From: Citrus sinensis
Taxonomy: Eukaryota > Streptophyta > Magnoliopsida > Sapindales > Rutaceae
Direction: 5' to 3'
DNA length: 64,000 bases
Assembly: GCF_022201045.2 (NCBI RefSeq)
Contig: NC_068558.1
Span: 3,224,001-3,288,000 of the forward strand
Below are positions 1 to 10,920 of this stretch, piece by piece. The notes beneath the pieces were generated by a model, which was not told where the DNA came from, did not search any database, and was given only the letters and a program-made list of their open reading frames with translations. Each line of letters starts with the position of its first letter. The stretch's first letter is position 1. The position numbers were made by a program, and so were the translations under genes.

Positions 1-1325
1 ACATATCGATCTGGGCTATAAAACTTTGGCAAATTACTTGGCGTTGGAGAAGAAACTCTGTTACTTTCTTCTGATAAATCAGTGCCATTCAATTGATTGC
101 ATGTAACAAAAATATCTCTTACATCTTGAGGTGGATGAGAAAACCTCGGCAAGCCAATTGGAGTTTGGGGCAAATTACTGATATTTTCTGTCAATAAATC
201 CCCACCTTGAACTTGATAACTGGCTACAGAAATGTCCTTCTCTTCTTCCAAATTCTCCTGTTCAGCAGAACTTGGAGCCCCAACTGGGGTTGCAGTAAGG
301 CGATTGATGTTTTCTTCACACTCATCAGCACCTCTAACCTTTTCACTAACTACAGATTCGTCTGTGGCATCATTTCCTTGCTCTTTCTGACCACCACTTG
401 GAAACCCAATTGTGCTTTTAGAAGTGAAAATTAAAAGATTCTTTCCACTTTCAATAATTGGTTCTCTCTTCTCATGGACTTTCTCCAAAGTCAGAGAAGA
501 TGTACTTCCTCCTACTTCTTGCTCAAAATCATCCCAATCATTCGAACCAAATGCTACATGTGAGTTAATAAATAATGGATTTTCATTCTCCCCTTTTGCT
601 TCCTGAACACGTCCCACATTTCTTGGATGATACAACTTACCCCTATGCTCCTCGTCGCTACCATAGTTGTACATTGAATCCTCATCTTCTGAGTGCTCGT
701 ATCTCAATGAAGTCCCATCTTCCTCCCCCTCCATCCCATTTCCATCAAACCCATCTGAGCAATGGCCCTTTTCTTCATTATATACACCAAAAGAAGAGCC
801 CTCTTCAGCCCTCGTTTCAATATCCCAGCTGTTTCCAACTACACTGCCAACCAAGGTCCTCTCACCACCTTCAATCATAATTTCACTACCATTCATTTGC
901 ATATCCACATGATGATTTATCCTTCCCTCATTACTATTATTAAAATTACTATCACCATCACAATGTAACCCACTAACCCCACTTTCCATTTCCAAATCCT
1001 TATCATTTCTCCCTTCCCTAAATTCAATTCTACGATCACCTAAAATGGAAAGCTTTTGCTTACCTCCCAAACTAAAATTCTCAAAACTAAGATCATCTCC
1101 AAATCCAAGACTCTTTAAAGCAAACTCAGAATCTACACAATCGTTACCAAATGAGCTACGCACACTGGGCGTGCCCATGACAGAATTGGCGCTACAATAG
1201 CGCTCAAACTCGGATTCTCCGCATGAAGAGTAGTGTGATAATGATGCAGGTGACACGTCACCACCGTAAGACTCCGGAGAGGCGACTTCGGAGACCTCCC
1301 CGCGAGTCCCCTCTCCATTATTCAT
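1..1325 (-). CDS. PX-domain trafficking protein, N-terminal exon (partial)
   Basis: The minus strand is open from an ATG at 1325 to the left edge with no stop (441 codons). The start reads MNNGEGTRGEVSEV and is followed by a serine-, acidic-rich, low-complexity tail with the blocks YSSCGESEFERYCSANSVMG (about residues 34-53) and FGSNDWDDFEQE. From memory of the family these blocks mark the N-terminus of plant PX (phox) domain proteins such as Arabidopsis At3g48195, which carry a phosphoinositide-binding PX domain and a C-terminal cysteine-rich Rubicon-homology region. Those domains would lie left of the window, so the membrane-trafficking role is inferred only from the N-terminus. The first exon is unusually long and no splice donor is needed within it. 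It diverges from MPP10, with about 1.8 kb between the two starts. Confidence 0.62.
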   Translation of the reverse strand, partial: MNNGEGTRGEVSEVASPESYGGDVSPASLSHYSSCGESEFERYCSANSVMGTPSVRSSFGNDCVDSEFALKSLGFGDDLSFENFSLGGKQKLSILGDRRIEFREGRNDKDLEMESGVSGLHCDGDSNFNNSNEGRINHHVDMQMNGSEIMIEGGERTLVGSVVGNSWDIETRAEEGSSFGVYNEEKGHCSDGFDGNGMEGEEDGTSLRYEHSEDEDSMYNYGSDEEHRGKLYHPRNVGRVQEAKGENENPLFINSHVAFGSNDWDDFEQEVGGSTSSLTLEKVHEKREPIIESGKNLLIFTSKSTIGFPSGGQKEQGNDATDESVVSEKVRGADECEENINRLTATPVGAPSSAEQENLEEEKDISVASYQVQGGDLLTENISNLPQTPIGLPRFSHPPQDVRDIFVTCNQLNGTDLSEESNRVSSPTPSNLPKFYSPDRY

Positions 1326-1982
1326 TGGATACTCAACAATTATCAAATCAAATCAAAACGATCTCAGAATCAACTGAAAATATAAATAGCACCTACCCCA
1401 CTTGATGATACAATCCGGATCGTGTATTAAATCTGGAAAGGGACGAAGAGAGCGGAAATTTTTTGGAAGTGGTACGGAAATTCAGGAAATGTTTTCACCG
1501 TTTTTTTTTTTTTTTTTGATGGGCTGTTCTTGTTTTTTATTTTTATTTTGGGAATTTCAAAAAAAAAAATTGTTTGGATGCTAGATCATGGGCTCTGCAG
1601 ACATCAACTTTGATAATTTTGTTACGTTACGTGTTGTATTTTATCTGCTAATTTTGTTTTCCCTCTCTTTTTCTTGTATTTGGTATATATATCCTTCTTA
1701 ACTGTTCTTCTAGTAACTGACATTTTCTCTTCTGAATAAAAGATTTGATGTGTTTTTTTATCGTTAAAGTCTAATTTTCCCTTTCCTTTTAAATATTTAT
1801 TTTTTCAATTGGTTCAACTTTTAAGAAACTTTCTATAAAAACTCCGAAATGGGCAGTATTACCTAATTTTATATTGAGATTAGCATTCAGGTCCCCAAAA
1901 GTTTTATAATTTCAAAGGAGCGTACAGTTTATCCATTTGTCACATCAGTTCGGAATCCCACGCAAATGGACATTTATCCTTT

Positions 1983-2169
1983 GAGTTATAATAGAGTCAC
2001 AAACTCTTGTTTAAATTTATTTTGTATAAATTAGTATGCCATGATAAAATTAGTTGAATTAAATATCTCTTGACCCACATGATCTATTTTTATTATTTCA
2101 TATTTTTATTCAACCAACTAATTAATGACCAATCAATTTGTACAAGAATTTGTGACTGTATCATTATTC
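1983..2169. repeat. Inverted-repeat MITE, family A copy 1
   Basis: The left end GAGTTATAATAGAGTCAC is an imperfect inverted match of the right end (reverse complement begins AAGAATAATGATACAGTC). The interior matches the copy at 2394-2596 closely, for example at the shared stretch CATGATAAAATT. No clear target duplication could be set, so the superfamily is open. Confidence 0.6.
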
Positions 2170-2393
2170 TTTTCCTTTTTTATGATGAATAGGGTGTTGT
2201 GAGTTATAAGCAAAACATGAAAATACGCTATATACACATAAAAAAGCTTAGTATGAATATAGTTTTTAAATATTTGAGTTGGATTCGAGCTTCACCTAAA
2301 AATTTTATGTATAATTTGAAAGTTCAAATAATATTTCATTTGAAAGTTTAAATAATATTTTAAAAATTCAATTTAAATACGTATTTTAATATT

Positions 2394-2596
2394 GAGTAAT
2401 GATATAATCACAAACTTTGGTATAAATTTATTTTGTACAAACTAATGTGACATGATAAAATTGATTGAATTAAACATCTCTTAGCCCACATGATTTATTT
2501 ATATTATTTTATATTTTTATTCAACCAATAAATTAATGTCACATCAGTTTGTGCAAGATAAGTTTATATAAGAGTTTGTGGTCGTATCGTCACTCT
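2394..2596. repeat. Inverted-repeat MITE, family A copy 2
   Basis: Direct-orientation relative of the element at 1983-2169. The ends GAGTAATGATATAATCAC and (reverse complement) GAGTGACGATACGACCAC form the terminal inverted repeat, and both are followed by ACAAACT. A third relative lies at 45432-45616. Confidence 0.62.
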
Positions 2597-3045
2597 TTAA
2601 TATTTATTTAACTAATTTATAATGAATATTTAAATATAAAATTATTTAAGTCCAACATATGAAGCATAATCTAACAAAAGTAAAATTTTATAAACTAAAC
2701 TGCTACAACTAAAATATAAAAAGATACAAACATAACTTTGGGCTTTTTAAGGCCCGACCAGGGAAAAAGGGCTCGGGCTCTGCCAAACCCGGCCTGAGCC
2801 CAAGGTTTTGCCGCGATACCGCGATACGGGACTTATTTGATACAAGTGTACAAACTATACCCTTCTTTGAGAAAATATAAGAACTCAGAGATTCAGTTAT
2901 TATTACCCTCTCTGTATGACTGTATCTATATTAATTTTCCATTTATGAGAATATCTGAAATCTACGGTACACGCGCGGGCCGCGCGGGTGTGTAAGAACT
3001 AAGAAGTATAAAAAATTTCATTTATTTTTTCGAAAAAAAAAACCA

Positions 3046-3054
3046 AAACCCTAA
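3046..3054 (+). promoter_or_regulatory. Telo-box upstream of MPP10
   Basis: AAACCCTAA sits about 50 bases before the MPP10 start. Telo-boxes combined with TGGGCY site II motifs (2739-2744; reverse at 2797-2802) are established features of plant ribosomal-protein and ribosome-biogenesis promoters and fit co-regulation of MPP10 with that set. The distance to the transcription start is unknown. Confidence 0.65.
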
Positions 3055-3106
3055 TTATTCAAAAACCAGAGAGTTGGCGAATAACAACGGACTGAACTGA
3101 ACTGAC

Positions 3107-6100
3107 ATGGCAACAAAAAGCGAAGCATCGCTCAACCTCGACCTCCTGCACCGCCTGAAGTCGACGGAGCCGCCGGTATGGCTGGCACCGAGGGCGGAGC
3201 TCTCCGAAACGGCGCGTAAAGCCTCAAAAATTATCTTTTCGTACCTTAGACCTTACGCCCCTAAATCGCCGTTGGATCAGCTACTGATCGAAGGGTTTGA
3301 TGCAGAGCAGATTTGGCAGCAAATTGACTTGCAGTCACAGCCTCTGTTGTCTAGTCTTAAGAGAGAAGTTAAAAAATTTGAGAAGAAACCGGAGGAAATT
3401 GGGAAGATTAGGGAGGTACTGGAAGGTGAGAAGAAGGTTGTGGAAAGTGTGGGGAAGGTTCTAGAAGGTGAAAGGAGGGTGCTTGCAGTGGAAAGCGATG
3501 ATTTTGATGAGGATTTGGATGATGGGTTAGATGATGATGATGATGATGATGATGACGATGATGAAGAAGAAGAAGAAGAAGAAGAAGTAGAAGGAAGTGA
3601 GGGTGAAGAGGAAAAGAAGGGGAAGGGAGGACCAGAAGGAGGGATAGAGGATGAGTTTTTGAAGATAAATGAATTGCAAGAGTATCTAGAAGAGGATGAG
3701 GCGAGGGAATATGGGTTGAAGAAGGATAGTAATGATAGTAGAAAGAAAGGAGGACGAAGGGTTTTGGATAATGAAGAAGATGAGGATGAGGATGAGGATG
3801 AGGATGAGGAAGATGAAGATGAGGAGGAGGTATTTTGTTTTTATTTTTGCTTGAAAGTAAAATGTGAAGTTGAATTGCTAAACTTATAATATGGATGCTT
3901 TGATATGATGGATTTGTGATCTGGAATAGCTTGTCTTTGAGGGTTTTTGAAATTAGATTTAGATACTTTTAAGTAATATAATCGGCCATTTTTCAAATCG
4001 CATTGTCTTAATAATTTTATTCAAGGATTTGAGGCTGGATTTGTTATGTAAATTGTTTCATGAATAGCATTTGTAGACATTGCAGTTGGCTTAGTAATTA
4101 ATGGTTTAGAAAGTTATCTTATTCTTCCCATAGCTTGTGTTGTTCCTAAGTGTTGTGGTGTTGCAGCTTGGTGTTTTTGGTGACAGTGATGATAATGAGG
4201 AGGAGGATGAGCATAGGCAGAAATTGGAAAATGCTGGGTACTTTCTCAACCATTTACCTTTCATATTCTTGTGTCTCTCTCTCTCTCTCTCTCTAAATAA
4301 ATTTTCTGAAGTGATACTTACAGGATATCATTTTGTTGAACACAAAAGTTTGTTTGATGTTGATGTGAAAATTGTTGATTTTATTAGCAAAACTTTGGCA
4401 TTTCCTTTGCCAACCTTCGCAAATGCATATCTACTGTTGCCACCATAACCTAAGGCACTTCCCATATTGTCTATTCCAACTGCTACTGCACCCAAATCAA
4501 ATACTGTTCTACAACTGATAATACCAGCATTGGGACATCAATACCATTACCAATATTGGGAGGTCTAGAGTACATGGACAATGGTTTTTATATTGTCACT
4601 GCCACTGCCTCCCCTTCCAACATCTTCATAAAAGCCACCATCCTCCTGACAATACTTGTCTATAAGAGCTAAATATAAAATTTTTATATTCAGGTACGAA
4701 GACTTCTTTGGTAGTAAAAGGAAAAAAGCTCCAAAGAAAAATTTAAAATCAACTGAAGAGTTAGAAGAAGATTCGGGCTTGGATGATGAAGAAGATGAGG
4801 ATGAGGCAGTAGAGACTAAGGTATTGTTTAAATATATATGTTGCATATACTTTTTACATATTAAGGGCTCTCATATGGTACTGATAAAATTTCATCTTCA
4901 ATCAGGAAGTTTATTTACTGAAATAACTCTTCAAGTTCTTTTTCTTTTACAGAAAAATGATAATCTTTCAACACATGAGAAACAATCTGAGCAACTTCGA
5001 GCTGAAATAGAGAAGATGGAGAAAGCAAATTTAGACCCCAAAACTTGGACCATGCAGGGAGAGGTAACTTTGTATTTCGCCAATATTGTTGTTAGAATAT
5101 TCTGTGGGTATTCATTCATGTATTTTGGATATAAATCAATTCCATGTATTACATTGTGGTGTGTTCATACACTATGATTTCTGATAACAGGTAACTGCTG
5201 CACAAAGGCCAAAAAATAGTGCATTAGAAGTTGATTTAGATTTTCAGCACAATGTAAGACCTGCCCCTGTAATCACAGAGGAGTTTACAGCATCACTTGA
5301 AGAAATGATAAAGAAGAGGATCATTGAGGTGAAATTCATACTCTAATGCATATAATTTTGAATCAGTGTTCTGCCAGTATCTTTTTGTTGTATTTGAAAT
5401 CATGTCTAAGGTTGATTATGCAAAAATTCTATTCTTTAATACCTTGTCCTTCTTTCTCTAAAGTCTGCACTAAACCTGTAAAGTTATTTTTCAAAGCTTG
5501 AAAGACCTACATAATCCAACTACAGCCAAGTGAATGGGCTAATGGTAATCATGACATTCCCAATATTTATATTGTTTTCCAAGTATTGATACCTGTAAAT
5601 TCATATAGCTGATGTGAAATATGTCTGCGCAGCGAGAATGCAGAAGGTAGATTGGAGAATGTTTTAACTGGGATATGTGACACTGATTTATACAGTTTGT
5701 TCAGGTGTAGGAAATATCATAGTTTCAATTTTCTCTGTTAAATTTTATATATAATCATTTTGAGAGCTGCAGACTTAATATTCATTTGGAATGGTGTTTG
5801 CTTCTTCTGGTCGTTTTTCTACTGTTCACTAATATCCATTAGTGCATCTACTATGGAAAACATTTCCTTTTCCCCCATTCCCTTCTACAATGTTCACTGG
5901 TTCTTTCAAACAATGATTATCAATCATTGTTCATTTGTTTGATTGAATTCTTTCTCTGAAACTAATAACAAGCCGTAGCTCTTCTATGATGCTTTAGGGG
6001 CAATTTGATGATGTTGAAAAGGCTGCTAGTTTACCCTCTAAAGCACCAAGAGAATTGAAAGAGTTGGTATGTACTACTCCTTTTAAATAGGTAGCATGAG

Positions 6101-7393
6101 GAATTTTAGTCCTAGTATTTACGGTGAGTAATTTGTTCAAGCTGGTTTTCTGTTGAAATTTGCAGGATGAGAATAAGAGCAAAAAGGGGCTTGCTGAAGT
6201 TTATGAGGTTTGAATACTTACCAGCATGTGCTCTTAATTTTGACTGCTTTTTCCCATTTCTCTTCTATATTTTCTTGTTCTGCAGATGGATTGTGTGTGT
6301 TGACAAGCATGTCTGACTGGACAAGTATTCTTCTTATTTGCAGGAGGAATATGTTCAGAAGACAAATCCAGCTGCTGCCCCATTGACTTTCTCAGATGAA
6401 CAGAAGAAGGAGGTGCATCTTCAAATTGTTCTGTTCTGTGATAACTGGTTCCCTAGTTAGATCTTTTTTCTCATCTGTTGTGTCTTTTCTGTCTATGTAC
6501 TACATTTTCGCACTATTCATTTGGTAGGACTTTTACTTTATAACATCTCATTCCTGAGTTCTTTTTTGCATGTCCTTTTAAGATCATCTTGGATTCTTCT
6601 AAACTCGAAGTTGTAATTTTTGCCAGGCAAGCATGCTGTTCAAGAAACTCTGCTTGAAGTTGGATGCGCTTTCTCATTTCCACTTCACTCCAAAACCTGT
6701 ATGTTTCCCAATTATGATAAAAGAATGTGTTTACTGGCAGGTTATTTGTTTGTTTATCTTTATAGTTTGTCTTTCTTTGTATAGGTTATAGAGGACATGT
6801 CTATACAAGCAAATGTCCCTGCCCTTGCCATGGAAGAGGTAAACACTGTTAACTTTTTAGGTTATGATTTTCTTGTATCAGGAACTATATGGCTAACATG
6901 CATGATATATTCTCCATGGACAGATTGCACCTGTTGCTGTTTCAGATGCAGCTATGCTGGCTCCGGAGGAAGTCTTTGCAGGTAGAGGTGATGTAAAAGA
7001 GGAAGCAGAACTTACAAAGGCAGAGAGGAAGAGGAGGAGAGCTAGTAAGAAAAGAAAATTTAAGGGTAAGCTTGGACAAGACAGTTGAAATGATTCGTCA
7101 CCCGGCCCTTTTTTTCCCTTTTTTTCTTTTAAGGAACTGTCTTAAAAGTCTTCCATGAATGATTCATCTACCTCTCTTCAACCATTAATTGTTGACCAAT
7201 ATGATCACAGCTGAAGCCACAAAAAGGATGACAGCAAAGAAGGCACGAGACAACACATTGCTAAATCACAATGATGGTGACTATTTGATCTTCTCTTAAC
7301 CAGTAAAATACTATTCTGAAAATTTTAATAAAAAAGACATCCATCACCACAATTTTTTTTTTTTTTGGGAATTCTGCAGGCAAAGAAGAGTAA
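3107..7393 (+). CDS. MPP10: U3 small nucleolar ribonucleoprotein MPP10
   Basis: MPP10 is a U3 snoRNP / SSU processome component needed for 18S rRNA processing in the nucleolus. Exons: 3107-3829, 4167-4237, 4694-4820, 4953-5063, 5191-5328, 5998-6066, 6166-6207, 6344-6412, 6627-6698, 6785-6838, 6924-7065, 7211-7276, 7380-7393; together 1698 bases, 565 residues, all introns GT-AG and all phases consistent. Family marks: the N-terminal block FDAEQIWQQIDLQSQPLL (about residues 66-83), two long Asp/Glu runs (about 126-160 and 218-245), the YEDFFG block opening exon 3, the helix LRAEIEKMEKANLDPKTWTM, and the C-terminal block SMLFKKLCLKLDALSHFHF followed by a basic KRKRRRASKKRKF-type tail suited to nucleolar targeting. 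The acidic runs are coded by GAT/GAG repeats and may vary in length between alleles. The promoter has a telo-box and site II motifs. Confidence 0.93.
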
Positions 7394-8442
7394 TGAATAC
7401 TTGAAAAGTTTGAGGTCCCATAACCCTGTCGACTGGTGTTCTAAATTTAGGGGTGCAGAAGGAGACGAGAAAGATAGAAAACAATGGGGCTCTATTGACG
7501 ATGATCAATACACTTATTGCTATTTCCAAGTTTAGATGGAGTTGTAGGAAGTACTATTCGGTATTCCTTTGAAGCGCCCTGCTGAGAGTCAGCTGCCTTG
7601 GTTATTCCTTGTAAATTTAGGATTAGAGAATAAATTTTGGTATGTAAGTTATGGAAAATGTGAATTGCGATGGATGATATTCACCTTAAAAATAGGTAAT
7701 TGTCTTGTTGTTCTTTCAATACCCCCCATAAGTTGTACCCGTCCAATTTTGTTTTGTCAACACAGAAATTGAAGCCTTTATGTTTACTTCTGTACCGTGA
7801 CTCCAGAGTAAAAAATAAAAGAAAGATTGGTTTCTGGCAATGGATGTCAGTTGATGAATACGAGTGCCAAAATGTAAGAATACGCCAGCTATTTGAGATA
7901 TTCACCCACTTATCGTACCCGTAGTATGGCAGACAAGAAGTAACAATCAGCTTGTGTTGGTCGATGCTACAAGTTGGCGGTTGATTTTAGTCCAGTTCTG
8001 AGCGAATTGTCCAGTGACTAGGAGCAAGCACAGGAGAGTTATTTTGGATGTGATTACTACAGGGGTCCAAATCGAATCAAGATCAAAGATTTAACTTGTT
8101 ATTCCAACACACGGTGCGCGCGCACATGCACACAGAGAGAGAGACAGATTTATTTAGAGCCACTAGATCAAATAAAATTCTTACATGTAAAGAAACCTGA
8201 AAGGGAACAAAAATTATTGAAAACTATGAACCAAAATCTCAGAAAAGCAAAATCATAGATAATTAATTTCCTTCGTATAACAGTATCTATTGGGATTTAC
8301 CCTTTCTTTAGTTTCTAGTCTATAGGCCAGTACGGTCAAGGAGTAGATGATTAACAAGTGCATCAAATTCCGTTTTAGCCAACTCCCCAGTCTCTATCTT
8401 TCCAGGAAATTTGCAAACATTCTGGTCCAGCAAAAATAACAC
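7394..8442. other. Tail-to-tail spacer: MPP10 and Tim17-like 3' regions
   Basis: About 1 kb between two convergent stop codons. The left half is likely the MPP10 3' UTR. A (GA)n and alternating purine-pyrimidine stretch (CGCGCGCACATGCACACAGAGAG) occurs near 8115-8147. The short open frames at 7569-7924 on both strands overlap one another and show no family features. Confidence 0.5.
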
Positions 8443-10219
8443 TCATCTTTTACTCGAGTGTTCTTCAAGCCTATCAATTGCAGCACCAACACCACTCTTT
8501 GCGCCCCCTCCTTGACCTGACTCGGCAGCCATATTCCCCTCATTTGCTTTATCTACCAGTTTCAAGTGGAGCCAACCTGTCAGAAGATGCAATTTGGATA
8601 CTTCACAACACTGCTCATTGTAGTATTGACACAACTATGAATGCCCTTTCTATATTGCCATTGGTAGTTGTAAGCAGTCATCATACTCGGGCATTAATTA
8701 CAACAATGCTCTAACAAAGCAGGTGAGTACAATTTGGACTGATCCAAAGAAAAAATAATAATAATAACTGTTCCCTAAAAGTTACTCCAACGCACAAGGT
8801 TAGCCCTTAACAAATACCTGCTTCCTTAAATGTACAATTTGGTAAGTAGAAAAATGACTAAATCATCTAAAAGAGTTATCTCCATAGTGATGAATCCTAT
8901 GAAAGTCATTTACTTCTATTGTTATTATTTTAGAATAAAGAGGTTTCATGATCAGCACCAGAGACCCGAGTCTGTGTTCTAAATCTAAGATCAGGTAATG
9001 ATTGACCCAGTGTGAGGGCATATGCCATTTTTTGCAAGTACACTGTGCACAAACAATATATTTCGATATTCAAAGCGATGTATAAGCTATTAATCTATTA
9101 CCGAGAGGGAAACCAACTGCTGCTCCCAGTACTGATCCAAGCACCACATTCCTAGTGCGCCAAGCAAGTGACCCTGGCACTGGCAGCAAAATGAAATAAT
9201 AATGTTAATCACAAGGAAGGCTACATTCCAAGTAAATTAAACTTCAAGAGAAATTATGTCTAATATTGCAGATATCACTTAAATAATAATTAAAATCACT
9301 TAAATAATAATTAAAAAAAAAACACATAGGGGACTCCACTTGGTTATGTGAAAAGAAATCCAACAATTTGAGAGCAAACTTATAAGATGCCAGGGATACG
9401 GCATCTTACTAATTAATCCAAATGTAGCGGCAGTGGCTGAACCTGCTCCAACAACATTGAAAACATCATGGACACCCCGTTTCTCAGCAAGCAAATTTTG
9501 TAAACCATAAAATGCAGCTGTGAACATCCCAAGACGCACTCCACCAACTATTGAGCCACGAGTTACTCGGATGAACCTTTTCTCCATTGCGTCTCTCATT
9601 AGACGATACTGCTCACGCTTGTCCGGCGTGCTCCCAAGCTTCAACATCACTTCCGCATCCTTGCTCTGCAAACAGAAAAGATCTAGTTAACAGAACATAT
9701 TTTATTTGAAACATAGCTTAACATTAAAATAGTACACGCTTCATACAACAGAAGCTTATTAAACCTTTCACTTGAAATGTAACATTACATGTAAAACTCT
9801 AAATTTGAACCAAAACCGTTACTTACCCGAATCAAGCGAACATTTATAACCCGCAAAAGAAATTCAAGTGTCGATTTTTACAAATCTAAATTCTTCAACA
9901 GGACCTTATGTTGAAGAACGAAAAGACAAATTTTAAAAATTTTAAAAATTAAGGAAATAGGAGCTTACAACTGAAGCAGCTGCCTCCTTGCTGCCGCCAT
10001 ACAACATCCCGGCAAACACTCCTATCACAGTAGCCGTTCCCCAGTTCGCTGTTCCTGGCAGTCTCCGATGACCATCCTAATTTTTTCACAAAATTTTCAG
10101 TTGGCTTCTACTTACACAACTGTAACCAACCAGAATTTAACATAATAATCCCATCGTAGAGATAGATAGTAAAGAGTTACATTTGAGATGGTTCCTCCTT
10201 TATCTTCGAGTGCTTCCAT
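8443..10219 (-). CDS. Tim17/Tim22/Tim23-family membrane protein (TIMMDC1-like)
   Basis: Exons read leftwards: 10181-10219, 9969-10076, 9410-9665, 9102-9179, 8443-8576; 615 bases, 204 residues, phases consistent. The protein has four glycine-rich hydrophobic stretches: WGTATVIGVFAGMLYGG, SIVGGVRLGMFTAAFYGLQ, FNVVGAGSATAATFGLIM and NVVLGSVLGAAVGFPLG. This is the Tim17/22/23 pattern of small glycine-packed helices; the family works in mitochondrial (and plastid) inner-membrane import or as the complex I assembly factor TIMMDC1. The R-G-x-x-x-G spacing in RGSIVGG fits the family. I favour a TIMMDC1-like factor but the subfamily is not certain. The charged C-terminus (NMAAESGQGGG onward) is soluble. 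The start MEALEDKGG is the first in-frame ATG; two short upstream ORFs precede it, and the frame stays open 49 codons further upstream without an ATG. Confidence 0.8.
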
Positions 10220-10272
10220 TTGTAAATTGCAACCCAATTGATGGTATCGACGAAGAAAATTGATGAATTTGA

Positions 10273-10299
10273 TCAAATAGTGTTCTGAATAATCTCCAT
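10273..10299 (-). other. Upstream ORF 2 in Tim17-like leader
   Basis: ATG at 10299, eight codons then TGA, ending 54 bases before the main ATG. It counts only if transcription starts upstream of it. Confidence 0.4.
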
Positions 10300-10305
10300 C
10301 GTTTT

Positions 10306-10329
10306 CTAGGCAGCCAAAGAGAGAATCAT
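10306..10329 (-). other. Upstream ORF 1 in Tim17-like leader
   Basis: ATG at 10329, seven codons (MILSLAA) then TAG. It ends a few bases before upstream ORF 2 begins. The transcription start is unknown. Confidence 0.4.
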
Positions 10330-10920
10330 CGAGGCGGTGACGCTGAGAGTGAAAATGGCTCTTCACTTCGTTCGGTTAATGAGGTGACAACTTTTACGAA
10401 ATTACCCTAGTTTTTCTTTCGAAATTCAAAATTACCCAGAGCTACAATATATTATAGCCCCCCAAACTTTAGATTAATATTATGTAAACCCATTAATTTT
10501 CATATTTCGTCAGAGACCTCTAGTCAATGGTCTTGCTTCATTTCCATTTTGCCTTTATTTATCATAATTGAACTGCTTTCGATTCGATTCCCTTTGGCCT
10601 CTGTTTTAGTCAGAGACAAGCAAAATGCAAATTACTTAAATCTAAAGCAACACATCAATTGCACCAAAAATCAAACTAAAGCTGTAGCAAAACGTAAAAA
10701 GCAGCCGAATGATTTTGTTTCTTTTCTTTTCTTTTCTTTTTTTTCTTTTCTGGGAAAAAAGAAGAAATCTATTAATTCCCACAAATAGATTCCTCAACAC
10801 TACATGTGAATAAAGTCCCTCAAATGATTTCATCCACCATTCAAGCAAAGTATCATATCAGGCATCACTTCCAATTTCCTTTGATCCGAAAACTCTCACT
10901 CACAGTCACAGGGCACAGCC

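Larger units (their letters stand above)
1326..3106. promoter_or_regulatory. Shared upstream region of PX gene and MPP10
   Basis: This 1.8-kb spacer separates two divergent start codons. It is AT-rich and holds two copies of an inverted-repeat element (1983-2169 and 2394-2596). The last 400 bases before MPP10 are different: TGGGCT at 2739-2744, its reverse AGCCCA at 2797-2802, a GC-rich near-palindrome around 2972-2992 and a telo-box at 3046-3054. No other gene is visible here. Confidence 0.6.
10220..10920. promoter_or_regulatory. Divergent promoter region between Tim17-like and galacturonan-binding genes
   Basis: About 700 bases separate two divergent start codons. The right-hand part holds a pyrimidine tract (TTTTCTTTTC repeats near 10720-10750) and the left-hand part the 5' leader of the Tim17-like gene with two upstream ORFs. 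I did not find a clear TATA box for either side. Confidence 0.4.

Noticed and set aside
10112-10366. 84-codon minus-strand frame presented as a separate small protein
   Set aside because: Its first codon is GTG and its downstream part is simply the first exon and following intron of the Tim17-like gene. I kept only the possible N-terminal extension as a finding.
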